Source: Candidatus Omnitrophota bacterium (GTDB taxonomy: Bacteria > Omnitrophota > Gorgyraeia > Gygaellales > Profunditerraquicolaceae). From it: 6,126 nucleotides of DNA. The stretch spans positions 1 through 6,126 of the forward strand of contig JAFGET010000103.1 in the NCBI GenBank assembly GCA_016931435.1, written 5' to 3'. The notes beneath the pieces are model-generated. The model saw only the letters and a program-made list of their open reading frames with translations. It was not told the origin of the DNA and made no database searches. Below are positions 1-5,992 of the stretch, piece after piece. The position numbers were made by a program, and so were the translations under genes. Each line of letters begins with the position of its first letter. The first letter of the stretch is position 1.

Positions 1-57
1 CCTCCAGGTATCTCCTTTAGCAAAATCATATTTTAGATCTTTGGTTTTTTTGTTCAT
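1..57 (-). CDS. 5' end of a gene downstream of purL, possibly TIGR00730/LOG family Rossmann-fold protein (partial)
   Basis: Only the first 19 codons are in the window, from an ATG at 57-55 to the left edge. They read MNKKTKDLKYDFAKGDTWR. The start is supported by GGAGGA at 66-61, a few bases upstream, and by its position 11 bases after the purL stop, which is typical of an operon. A short charged leader followed by a D-T-W-R segment resembles the N-terminus of TIGR00730/LOG family proteins as I recall them, where it precedes a helix and the Rossmann fold. Family members hydrolyse nucleoside 5'-monophosphates to a base and ribose 5-phosphate (cytokinin-activating or AMP/pyrimidine nucleosidase types). 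That would fit next to purine genes, but 19 residues are too few for a firm assignment. Another purine gene such as purF or purM seems less likely because their usual starts are not seen. Confidence 0.5.
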   Translation of the reverse strand, partial: MNKKTKDLKYDFAKGDTWR

Positions 58-60
58 CTT

Positions 61-66
61 TCCTCC
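61..66 (-). promoter_or_regulatory. Ribosome binding site of the gene downstream of purL
   Basis: GGAGGA on the minus strand lies between the purL stop (TAG at 71-69) and the ATG at 57-55. It is an almost complete anti-16S match with short spacing. It fixes the start of the truncated downstream gene and shows that the gene is translated independently of purL. Confidence 0.75.
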
Positions 67-68
67 GT

Positions 69-3011
69 CTACAAGCTTAATGGCTTCTGCCAGGCTTCTT
101 TTAGCACTGTGATATCTTCTTTAATACAAACTTTACCGTCTAACCCGTATACCGCGTATTCCTCTTTATCGCTGAAACATCCGATAAGCCCGAAAGGCAC
201 GCCGCCGGACCTTAAAATACCCTCGAATCTTTTTTGCTTCTTTGGCTCAACCTCCACAATAAATCTGGAATTTGATTCCGAGAACAAAAGAATATCGTCA
301 CGCATAGCTTTTTCATTCTTATAAGGGACTTCTTTGAGGAAAATCGCGGCGCCCAAACCTCCTGCAAAAGCCATCTCAGCCAAAGAAACGCCCAATCCCC
401 CGTCTGAACAATCATGCATGGCACAGACCAATCCGCGGGAAGCCGCTTCACTCAAAGCCGAAAAACTCGATACCGCTTCCTTAAAATAAACCCTGGGCGC
501 ACCATTTCCGATAAATCCCAACAAATCGTAATAATGTGAACCACCCAGCTCCGAACGGGTATTTCCTATAATATAGATGAGATTCCCGGGATTTTTAGCA
601 TACATGGTTACGGCCTTACCCGTATCCTCCATTACCGATATCGCGGATATCAAAAGTGTGCCGGGAATCGCCATAGATTTTCCCTTGACGGTATATTCAT
701 TATACAAGCTATCTTTCCCTGAAATAAAAGGCGCGCCGAAGGCTCTGGCTGCGTCATAACAACCAAAAGCACAGCGTACTAAAGACCCCAGCCGATCAGG
801 CTTATCGGGATTACCCCAGCAAAAATTATCCAGTATCGCTACTTCTTTCAATGAGCCGCCTACCGCGATTATCTGACGCAAGGCCTCATCAATACAGGAA
901 GCAGCCATCCAATAAGGATCGATAAAACCAAACCTGAAATTTATTCCGCAGGAGACTACCAAACCCCGCTTCGAGCCTAAAACCGGATTGACTACGCTGG
1001 CGTCGGATGGCCCATCGTTATTAACTCCCGAGAGAGGCTTTATCCTCGAACCTCCCTGCACCTCATGGTCATATTGACGGATTATCCACTCTTTAGAACA
1101 TATGTCGTGATGCGAAAGAAGTTGCAACAGGCTTACGCCAAGATTTAAAGGAGATCTGAACGCGGGTTCTTTATGTTTTGGCTGGATAAAAATAGCTTTT
1201 TTTACAGTCTTAGGCAAACCTTCGTGCAGGAAATCCATATCCAGGTCACAGACTAAATCATCTTTATAATAAAGCCTCAGCTTCTTTGTATCCGTAAACT
1301 CTCCTATGACAGTAGCCTCCACGTCCTCTTCTTTAAAAACTTCGAGCAGGCGCGAAATCTTTTCTTTAGGCACAGATAAAACCATCCTCTCCTGAGATTC
1401 GGATATCCAGATCTCGGTATAAGAAAGCCCGCGGTATTTTAAAGGGACTTTTTCAAGATAGACCTCTACCCCTAAATCCGCCCCCATCTCGCCGACAGCG
1501 CTTGAGAGGCCACCTGCGCCGCAATCGGTAATAGCGCTGTATAAATCCAGATCGCGCGCCTCTAAAATAGTATCGAGCATCTTTTTTTCCTGGATCGGGT
1601 TGCCGATCTGCACCGCCGAGCTTGAAACAGTTTCAGACTCATGAGTCAATTCGCCCGATGAAAAAGTAGCCCCGTGTATACCGTCCCTGCCTGTCCTGCC
1701 TCCTACAACCACTACCAAATCGCCCGTATTTGTTTTTTTAAAAGATTTATCTTTCGGCATGATACCTGCCGTGCCGCAATATACGAGGGGATTACCAGTA
1801 AAATTCTTATGGAACAATACCGCCCCGTTTATTGTGGGAATGCCCATTTTGTTGCCATAATCACGGACCCCCGAAACTACCCCTTTCATTATACGCTTAG
1901 GATGCAATGTCCCGGCTGGAAGCTTTGTAAAAGGATGGTTTATCGGACCAAAACAAAAGACGTCGGTATTGAATATCGGTTTTGCGCCCATTCCCGTGCC
2001 TAAGGGATCGCGGATCACGCCTCCGATACCCGTATTTGCTCCGCCAAAAGGCTCAAGAGCCGAAGGATGGTTATGCGTCTCTACCTTAAAGCATACGTTA
2101 TTTTTATTATCGAACCTGACTACCCCGGAATTATCTTTAAATACAGAAACGCACCAGGGTTTTTTAAGTTCCCGCGTCGCCTTCATTATCGTTGATCTTA
2201 AAAGATTATCGATTATCTTGGTTCGGGATTTATATTTTAAAGACCGGGATTTGTTAAAAATTTTGGATTTAGGATTCAGGATTTTCTCCGTGTATTCAAT
2301 CTTGCCCCTGAACGTCTTATGCCAGCAATGCTCAGACCAGGTCTGCGCTATGGTTTCTAATTCGCAATCCGTAGGCGGCCTTTTCAACCTTTTAAAATAA
2401 TTCCTGATCTGGCGCATCTCGCGCAGAGTTAAGAATAACTGGCCGTCACGGCTTATTTTAAGCAGGCGCCTGTCAGAAGCACCTAAAATATCTACCGTTG
2501 TCAAATTAAACCGGTATTGCGGCATTTCCGATGTAGGTTTTTCCTGATCGTTGTATTCCACGATATGCTGGATGAGTTTATTATAAAGAAGTTTTTCACA
2601 AATAAGCTTTAATTGCTGTAAAGATATATTCCCTTTAATGATATATTTTTTTGCCGTCTTGACCTTGATGCTTTGTTCAATACCTAGATCACGGATGCCC
2701 TTCAAAGCAGAATCTTCAACAGGATCCATCACCCCGGAATTATAAGCTACCTCGACAATATATTGCCGGCCTTTAATTAATTTTATCCCCCCCGGGTTTA
2801 TGCAGTAATCCTGGGAGACGGGATCCGCAAGAAGGCTCGAACATATCTTTTCTGCTTCTATGCTGCTGAAGTCCCCTTCGATAAAATAAACCTGGATAAA
2901 ACTCAAAGAACGCACACCCTTGATCCCCAAGTCTAAAATATCTTTTTTGAGGCCTGCTGCTACAGCATCAAAAACCCCGGGCTTGTCTCTTATTTCGATC
3001 TTATATAACAT
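69..3011 (-). CDS. purL: Phosphoribosylformylglycinamidine synthase, tandem PurS domains fused to PurL
   Basis: FGAM synthase converts FGAR to FGAM with ATP and an amide nitrogen (fourth step of IMP synthesis, cytosolic). The protein has 980 residues. Residues 1-76 and about 82-153 are two PurS-like alpha/beta repeats, each ending in an acidic/hydrophobic helix and sharing a DLGI segment (27-30, 108-111). The PurL core follows: TWSEHC at 224-229, VETHNHPSALEPFGG at 310-324, GRDGIHGATFSSGE at 441-454, ITDCGAGGLSSAVGEMG at 494-510, EVQGGSRIKPLSG at 650-662, GPFISGKDS-type segment around 759-768 and MHDCSDGGLG at 865-874. There is no C-terminal glutaminase, so a separate PurQ is needed. Small PurL is usually about 730 residues with a separate PurS; full-length PurL is about 1300. 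Residues 243-262 are a Lys/Ser-rich insertion encoded by a repeat. The ATG has no clear Shine-Dalgarno, but no alternative in-frame start lies upstream before a stop, and the PurS-like fold begins at residue 2. Confidence 0.96.
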   Translation of the reverse strand: MLYKIEIRDKPGVFDAVAAGLKKDILDLGIKGVRSLSFIQVYFIEGDFSSIEAEKICSSLLADPVSQDYCINPGGIKLIKGRQYIVEVAYNSGVMDPVEDSALKGIRDLGIEQSIKVKTAKKYIIKGNISLQQLKLICEKLLYNKLIQHIVEYNDQEKPTSEMPQYRFNLTTVDILGASDRRLLKISRDGQLFLTLREMRQIRNYFKRLKRPPTDCELETIAQTWSEHCWHKTFRGKIEYTEKILNPKSKIFNKSRSLKYKSRTKIIDNLLRSTIMKATRELKKPWCVSVFKDNSGVVRFDNKNNVCFKVETHNHPSALEPFGGANTGIGGVIRDPLGTGMGAKPIFNTDVFCFGPINHPFTKLPAGTLHPKRIMKGVVSGVRDYGNKMGIPTINGAVLFHKNFTGNPLVYCGTAGIMPKDKSFKKTNTGDLVVVVGGRTGRDGIHGATFSSGELTHESETVSSSAVQIGNPIQEKKMLDTILEARDLDLYSAITDCGAGGLSSAVGEMGADLGVEVYLEKVPLKYRGLSYTEIWISESQERMVLSVPKEKISRLLEVFKEEDVEATVIGEFTDTKKLRLYYKDDLVCDLDMDFLHEGLPKTVKKAIFIQPKHKEPAFRSPLNLGVSLLQLLSHHDICSKEWIIRQYDHEVQGGSRIKPLSGVNNDGPSDASVVNPVLGSKRGLVVSCGINFRFGFIDPYWMAASCIDEALRQIIAVGGSLKEVAILDNFCWGNPDKPDRLGSLVRCAFGCYDAARAFGAPFISGKDSLYNEYTVKGKSMAIPGTLLISAISVMEDTGKAVTMYAKNPGNLIYIIGNTRSELGGSHYYDLLGFIGNGAPRVYFKEAVSSFSALSEAASRGLVCAMHDCSDGGLGVSLAEMAFAGGLGAAIFLKEVPYKNEKAMRDDILLFSESNSRFIVEVEPKKQKRFEGILRSGGVPFGLIGCFSDKEEYAVYGLDGKVCIKEDITVLKEAWQKPLSL
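2226..2284. repeat. Heptamer-based GGATTYA repeat inside purL
   Basis: On the plus strand GGATT recurs at 2226, 2247, 2265, 2272 and 2279. The last three are adjacent 7-base units (GGATTTA, then GGATTCA, then GGATTTT), and the first interval is 21 bases, three times seven. The segment is AT-rich and unlike the flanking coding sequence. It encodes residues 243-262 of PurL, rich in Lys, Ser and Asn, between the conserved TWSEHC region and the next conserved helix (IIDNLLRSTIMKAT). Confidence 0.6.
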
Positions 3012-3040
3012 GATAAAATTATTGGGATACGGTAGGATTT

Positions 3041-3056
3041 AAAAAAGGCCTGCCTT
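3041..3056 (-). terminator. Weak stem with T-run in the purB-purL gap
   Basis: In the direction of transcription the purB-purL gap contains AAGG, loop CAGG, CCTT, followed by a run that gives six T in all (3046-3041). The stem has only four to five pairs, so a full stop of transcription is doubtful. It could lower purL expression relative to purB, or be chance. An alternative pairing uses AAAGGC at the very end of purB with GCCTTT, with a long loop. Confidence 0.3.
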
Positions 3057-3061
3057 AGAGC

Positions 3062-4354
3062 CTATAAACCGAGCCTTTGAAAAATCTTATTTACGTTACG
3101 CAAATAGTAATCTAAGTCAAAAATCTTATCTAATTCTTTGCGGCTAAGATATTTTGAAACATCTTTATCTTGGCTTAGATTATCCTGGAATTCCGCAGGC
3201 CCCCTCCAGGTCTTCATGGCGCATCTTTGCACTAAATCGTAAGCCTCAGAACGCCCCAAGCCCTTATCCATCAAAGCTAAAAGCACCCTCTGAGAAAATA
3301 TCAACCCCTTGGTCTTAACCAGGTTCGCCAACATATTCTCCGGATAAACCGCCATTCCTTCCATGACCTCGATCATCTTATGCAGCATATAATCTAAAAC
3401 AAGGGTGGAGTCAGGAATGATCACTCTCTCAACCGAAGAATGGCTGATATCCCGCTCATGCCATAAAGCAATGTTTTCCAGGGATGCCAGGGCGTTACCG
3501 CGTAATATGCGGCTTAAACCGCATATTCTTTCACAGATCACCGGATTCCTCTTATGCGGCATGGCAGAAGAACCTTTTTGCCCTTTAACGAACGGCTCTT
3601 CCGCCTCAAGGACCTCCGTACGCTGCAGATGCCTGATCTCAAGAGCGAATTTTTCAAGGCTGGCGCCGACAATAGCTAACGTGGCCATATATTGTGCATA
3701 TACATCCCGTTGTACCACTTGAGTAGAAATAGGAGCCGGCTTAAGCCCGGCCTTCTTACAAATATAGGCTTCAACTTGGGGATCGATATTAGAATAAGTC
3801 CCCACCGCGCCCGATATCTTCCCTACCGAAACCGCCAGAGCAGCGTCTTTCATCCGCTTTATATTGCGCCTGGTCTCCTCATGCCAAAGCGCAAGCTTCA
3901 AGCCGAAAGTAACCGGCTCAGCGTGCACGCCGTGCGTGCGGCCGATACAAGCCATATCTTTATATTTTTTGGCTTTTTTATAAAGCGAGGTAAGCAAATC
4001 GGTTAGATCCCGGATCAATATATTCGAAGCTTCTTTTAATTGGATACCCAGTGTAGTATCCAATATATCGGATGAAGTCAAGCCCATATGCAGATACTTT
4101 GCGTCAGACCCAACATATTGGGCCACATTATTAATAAAAGCCACTACATCATGTTGCGTCTTTTCTTCAATTTTTTTTATCTCTCTGATATTAAACCTGG
4201 CTTTTCTTCTAATGCGCCTTACGGCATCCTGCGGAACTTGCTTTTTTTTGGCGAGAGCTTCTAAGGCGAATATCTCGATATCCAGCATGGACTTGAATTT
4301 AAACTCATCCTGCCAGATTTTTGACATTTCTGATAGGCTATACCGTTCGATCAT
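3062..4354 (-). CDS. purB: Adenylosuccinate lyase
   Basis: Catalyses two beta-eliminations of fumarate: SAICAR to AICAR in IMP synthesis and adenylosuccinate to AMP. It belongs to the fumarase/aspartase superfamily and acts as a cytosolic homotetramer with shared active sites. With the start chosen here it is 430 residues, the normal length of the Bacillus/Thermotoga-type enzyme. Visible landmarks: N-terminal RYSLSEMSKIW at 4-14, TQHDV at 66-70, HMGLTSSDILDT at 89-100, GRTHGVHAEP at 138-147 (H141 is the presumed general acid), the superfamily signature GSSAMPHKRNP at 261-271 (flexible loop with the catalytic serine) and WHERDISHSSVER at 298-310. The ATG at 4354-4352 is preceded by AGGAGG at 4369-4364 with nine bases between. 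An in-frame TTG at 4375 would add seven residues but lies upstream of and across that site, so it is rejected. It is first in a leftward operon with purL. Confidence 0.97.
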   Translation of the reverse strand: MIERYSLSEMSKIWQDEFKFKSMLDIEIFALEALAKKKQVPQDAVRRIRRKARFNIREIKKIEEKTQHDVVAFINNVAQYVGSDAKYLHMGLTSSDILDTTLGIQLKEASNILIRDLTDLLTSLYKKAKKYKDMACIGRTHGVHAEPVTFGLKLALWHEETRRNIKRMKDAALAVSVGKISGAVGTYSNIDPQVEAYICKKAGLKPAPISTQVVQRDVYAQYMATLAIVGASLEKFALEIRHLQRTEVLEAEEPFVKGQKGSSAMPHKRNPVICERICGLSRILRGNALASLENIALWHERDISHSSVERVIIPDSTLVLDYMLHKMIEVMEGMAVYPENMLANLVKTKGLIFSQRVLLALMDKGLGRSEAYDLVQRCAMKTWRGPAEFQDNLSQDKDVSKYLSRKELDKIFDLDYYLRNVNKIFQRLGL

Positions 4355-4363
4355 TGATACCCC

Positions 4364-4369
4364 CCTCCT
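4364..4369 (-). promoter_or_regulatory. Ribosome binding site of purB
   Basis: AGGAGG on the minus strand, followed by a G-rich spacer of nine bases to the ATG at 4354-4352. It decides the start: a longer reading from the TTG at 4375 would place this site inside the coding sequence. Confidence 0.85.
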
Positions 4370-4386
4370 AAACAATCGGAATAATT

Positions 4387-4414
4387 ATTATAACAGAAAT
4401 ATGCTTCTTAGCAA
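4387..4414 (-). promoter_or_regulatory. Predicted sigma70-type promoter of purB
   Basis: The minus strand has TTGCTA (4414-4409) as the -35 box, a 16-base spacer, and a perfect TATAAT (4392-4387) as the -10 box. The -10 is preceded by TGT, an extended -10 feature. Transcription would start near 4380, leaving a leader of about 26 bases that contains the purB ribosome binding site. That leader is too short for a riboswitch. No match to known PurR operator sequences was recognised. Confidence 0.65.
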
Positions 4415-4437
4415 TAAAAAAGCATTGCTTTTTTGCT
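4410..4437. repeat. Inverted repeat between two divergent promoters
   Basis: AGCAAT at 4410-4415 and ATTGCT at 4424-4429 form a perfect 6-base inverted repeat separated by eight bases. Within it, AAAAAAG (4416-4422) and CTTTTTT (4428-4434) can also pair around the loop CATTG, flanked by AGC/GCT. It overlaps the -35 boxes of both divergent promoters. It may be an operator-like site or simply the symmetry created by two facing TTGCT boxes. Confidence 0.5.
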
Positions 4438-4452
4438 GAAATATCATAAAAT
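4425..4452 (+). promoter_or_regulatory. Predicted promoter of the lipoprotein gene, possibly giving a leaderless mRNA
   Basis: TTGCTT (4425-4430), a 16-base spacer and TAAAAT (4447-4452) form a plausible sigma70-type promoter. The -10 box ends seven bases before the ATG at 4459, so transcription would start at or next to the start codon. No Shine-Dalgarno precedes the ATG, which agrees with leaderless initiation. The spacer length and TTGC core match the predicted promoters at 4387-4414 and 5993-6020. Confidence 0.5.
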
Positions 4453-4458
4453 TGCCTT

Positions 4459-5034
4459 ATGCCTGATCAAAGAGCCAAAAATAAAACTTGCCTGTTAATA
4501 ATCCTATTGTGCATCTATTTTCTTAGCGGGTGTTCAACATTATCCGTAACCAGCTATAGCAGACTGATTGCCTTTACTAAAGAGGAAAAAAAGGTGCGGA
4601 AAGGTTTTGTAAAGAAAAAAGAAGTGGTTATAAAGGACTTCAGGGAAAACGATAATTTCCAGGAAAATATTGACGCGCGGAAAGAAAAGGTAGAAGCATA
4701 TATTTTGCAGAACGGACAATTAGAAGAATCGGTTAAAAATAACCTCAGGGATCTGGCGGTTACTAACGGTCAAAACCAGGAACAAGTGCGGCTGTTATTA
4801 GGCGAGCCGGATAAAATTCAGGGGAAGAAAACAAAATCCCAGCTATGGATCTATAAGATAAATAAAACTAACTCCTATAACGTATTCATCCTACCGGTCT
4901 TTTTTCCTAATGAAGGATATTATTTATATTTTAAGGAAGGGGTACTTTCAAAAATTGAAAGGCACTACATAAAACAGGTTGTGCACCAGGGCTATGGGCC
5001 CGGTGTTTTTGTTTCCGAAGAAAAAGAAGAGTAA
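4459..5034 (+). CDS. Putative lipoprotein with BamE/OmlA-like C-terminal segment
   Basis: 191 residues. Residues 1-10 are a polar, charged n-region, 11-22 a hydrophobic core, and LSGC at 22-25 is a lipobox with Cys25 as the predicted lipidated residue, so the mature protein should be anchored in a membrane after SPase II cleavage. Residue 26 is Ser, not Asp, so outer-membrane sorting is possible in a diderm. Residues 40-90 are highly charged (Lys/Glu) and probably helical. Residues 104-165 (NGQNQEQVRLLLGEPDKI, then a QLWIYK strand and YLYFKEGVLSKIE) match the pattern of the SmpA/OmlA (BamE-like) fold, where a helix ending in G-x-P is followed by a W-Y strand and an F-x-x-G-x-L hairpin. Members include the BAM accessory lipoprotein BamE and many uncharacterised lipoproteins; the long charged linker is not typical of BamE itself. 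No Shine-Dalgarno is visible. Confidence 0.85.
   Translation: MPDQRAKNKTCLLIILLCIYFLSGCSTLSVTSYSRLIAFTKEEKKVRKGFVKKKEVVIKDFRENDNFQENIDARKEKVEAYILQNGQLEESVKNNLRDLAVTNGQNQEQVRLLLGEPDKIQGKKTKSQLWIYKINKTNSYNVFILPVFFPNEGYYLYFKEGVLSKIERHYIKQVVHQGYGPGVFVSEEKEE
4984..5014 (+). terminator. Terminator-like hairpin inside the lipoprotein 3' coding end
   Basis: CACC (4984-4987), a bulged A and GGGC (4989-4992) pair with GCCC (4998-5001) and GGTG (5002-5005) around the loop TATGG. TTTTTGTTT follows at 5006-5014. This has the form of a rho-independent terminator for rightward transcription, but it encodes residues 176-186 and lies about 20 bases before the stop codon. In the leftward direction no T-run follows, so it would not stop the convergent operon. 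Confidence 0.5.
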
Positions 5035-5047
5035 CTCTGCGCGAAAA

Positions 5048-5614
5048 TTATTTCTTACCCAGATTATCAATCTTTCTAAACAACCCCCAAAATGCCAAAG
5101 AAGCACCCAGGGCGCTTACAAGCCTCATCTTTATAATCGCGCGGGCATCCGGCAAAGCATAAACAGCGACAAACACCCCCAAAAAGACAACCAAGTTATA
5201 AATCTGGTTTCTTAAGGAGCCTGGATGCCTTCCTTTAAAAATAAAAATCACCGCAAGAAGATATACTCCTGCCAATATTAAAATAAGAAATAATGACAAA
5301 GCAAGGGCCAAGAATATCATCCTTCTGTTTATTTCTATGCCGTAAGAAGCTAACGCCCCTTTTTCCTGCGCCTTCTTAGGCGCAACAGCGCTATCATCAC
5401 TTGCCGCAGTTGAATTATGCTGCTCGGAAGAGGCGTATAATTGAGTTTCCAGAATAGACTTATGGCGCTCTTCGGAAAGATTATTCTGCGCTGCAACCGG
5501 CTTCACCGCAGGCTTATCGTCTTTACGGCTAAAATAAGCAGAGAGGGAAAATGTAACTATAAGCATAAAAAAATAAACCGCTGCCAAAAATATCCAGAAT
5601 TTTTTAGGCCTCAT
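5048..5614 (-). CDS. Hypothetical multi-pass membrane protein coupled to the PilZ gene
   Basis: 188 residues, family not recognised. Residues 7-27 form a first membrane segment after a basic start (MRPKK). Residues 30-97 are a polar, Ala/Ser/Gln/Lys-rich low-complexity stretch, probably outside the cytoplasm. Residues 99-126 (strongly Leu/Ile/Ala-rich), about 138-154 and about 158-176 are further hydrophobic segments, the last containing charged residues and less certain. A basic loop around 127-136 separates segments two and three, and the protein ends in a basic tail. The ATG at 5614-5612 lies inside the upstream PilZ gene, giving an 11-base overlap. AGGA about eight bases before it, within the PilZ coding end, supports translational coupling. 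The pairing suggests a membrane partner or output of the PilZ protein, but this rests on linkage only. Confidence 0.75.
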   Translation of the reverse strand: MRPKKFWIFLAAVYFFMLIVTFSLSAYFSRKDDKPAVKPVAAQNNLSEERHKSILETQLYASSEQHNSTAASDDSAVAPKKAQEKGALASYGIEINRRMIFLALALSLFLILILAGVYLLAVIFIFKGRHPGSLRNQIYNLVVFLGVFVAVYALPDARAIIKMRLVSALGASLAFWGLFRKIDNLGKK

Positions 5615-5969
5615 CGTCTTTTTCCTGTTTGCCCTGCTTTGATAAATCCCAGCTTTTTATCCTCTTCCTGTCAGCTTCTTTTATATTCATAAACTTAACC
5701 CCGGTGTCAAAAACGTGTTCTTTGTCAGAAATTTTCTTTTCATTACCCCAGATTATTTCACCTTTACATTTTATAGACACCCCGGTATCCAAAGGAAAGA
5801 TTTCCAGGTCCAAAACCGTTGAGACGGCTAATTTATCCTTCAAGAGGATCCTTATCCCGCCTTCGCCTATATTTTCGATCTCCGCGTTATAAACCAGGAT
5901 CCTTAAATTGGACATTATTGAAATCTTACAGTTCATTTTATTCCGATCGTATCGCCTTCTTTCTTCCAT
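5604..5969 (-). CDS. PilZ domain protein
   Basis: 121 residues, a single PilZ domain with little else. PilZ domains bind cyclic di-GMP through an N-terminal RxxxR and a downstream (D/N)xSxxG motif on a beta-barrel, and control motility, surface polysaccharide or transcription. Here RRRYDR at 4-9 supplies RxxxR (R5, R9). The second motif is N33-I-G35-E-G-G38, so Asn and the final Gly are present but the usual Ser is Gly. Further family features are GEIIWGN at 70-76, the DTGVKF strand at 88-93 and the closing helix EADRKRIKSW at 98-107. The tail (111-121) is charged and overlaps the next gene. The start is supported by AGGAGGT at 5981-5975, five bases before the ATG. It is first in a two-gene leftward operon. 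Confidence 0.9.
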   Translation of the reverse strand: MEERRRYDRNKMNCKISIMSNLRILVYNAEIENIGEGGIRILLKDKLAVSTVLDLEIFPLDTGVSIKCKGEIIWGNEKKISDKEHVFDTGVKFMNIKEADRKRIKSWDLSKQGKQEKDDEA

Positions 5970-5974
5970 TATCG

Positions 5975-5981
5975 ACCTCCT
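5975..5981 (-). promoter_or_regulatory. Ribosome binding site of the PilZ gene
   Basis: AGGAGGT on the minus strand, five bases before the ATG at 5969-5967. It is a full-length anti-16S match, the strongest in the window, and suggests efficient translation of the PilZ protein. Confidence 0.85.
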
Positions 5982-5992
5982 ACCTTGTTAAT

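Noticed and set aside
1969..2400. Plus-strand open frame of 143 codons opposite purL
   Set aside because: It lies antisense to conserved PurL motifs, has no family resemblance or good ribosome binding site, and is explained by purL codon use.
4355..4375. Longer purB start at TTG 4375 (adds seven residues)
   Set aside because: It would translate through the strong AGGAGG site at 4369-4364, which is well spaced for the ATG at 4354; MIERYS is also the family-like N-terminus.
4355..4386. Purine riboswitch or PurR operator upstream of purB
   Set aside because: The predicted leader is only about 26 bases, too short for a riboswitch, and no known PurR-type operator sequence was recognised.
5024..5047. 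AGAG/CTCT hairpin with T-rich tail as a terminator for the leftward membrane-protein operon
   Set aside because: The stem is only four pairs with a three-base loop, too weak to call.
4979..5215. Plus-strand open frame of 78 codons overlapping the lipoprotein end and the membrane protein gene
   Set aside because: It is out of frame with the lipoprotein, antisense to the downstream gene, and has no start signal of its own.
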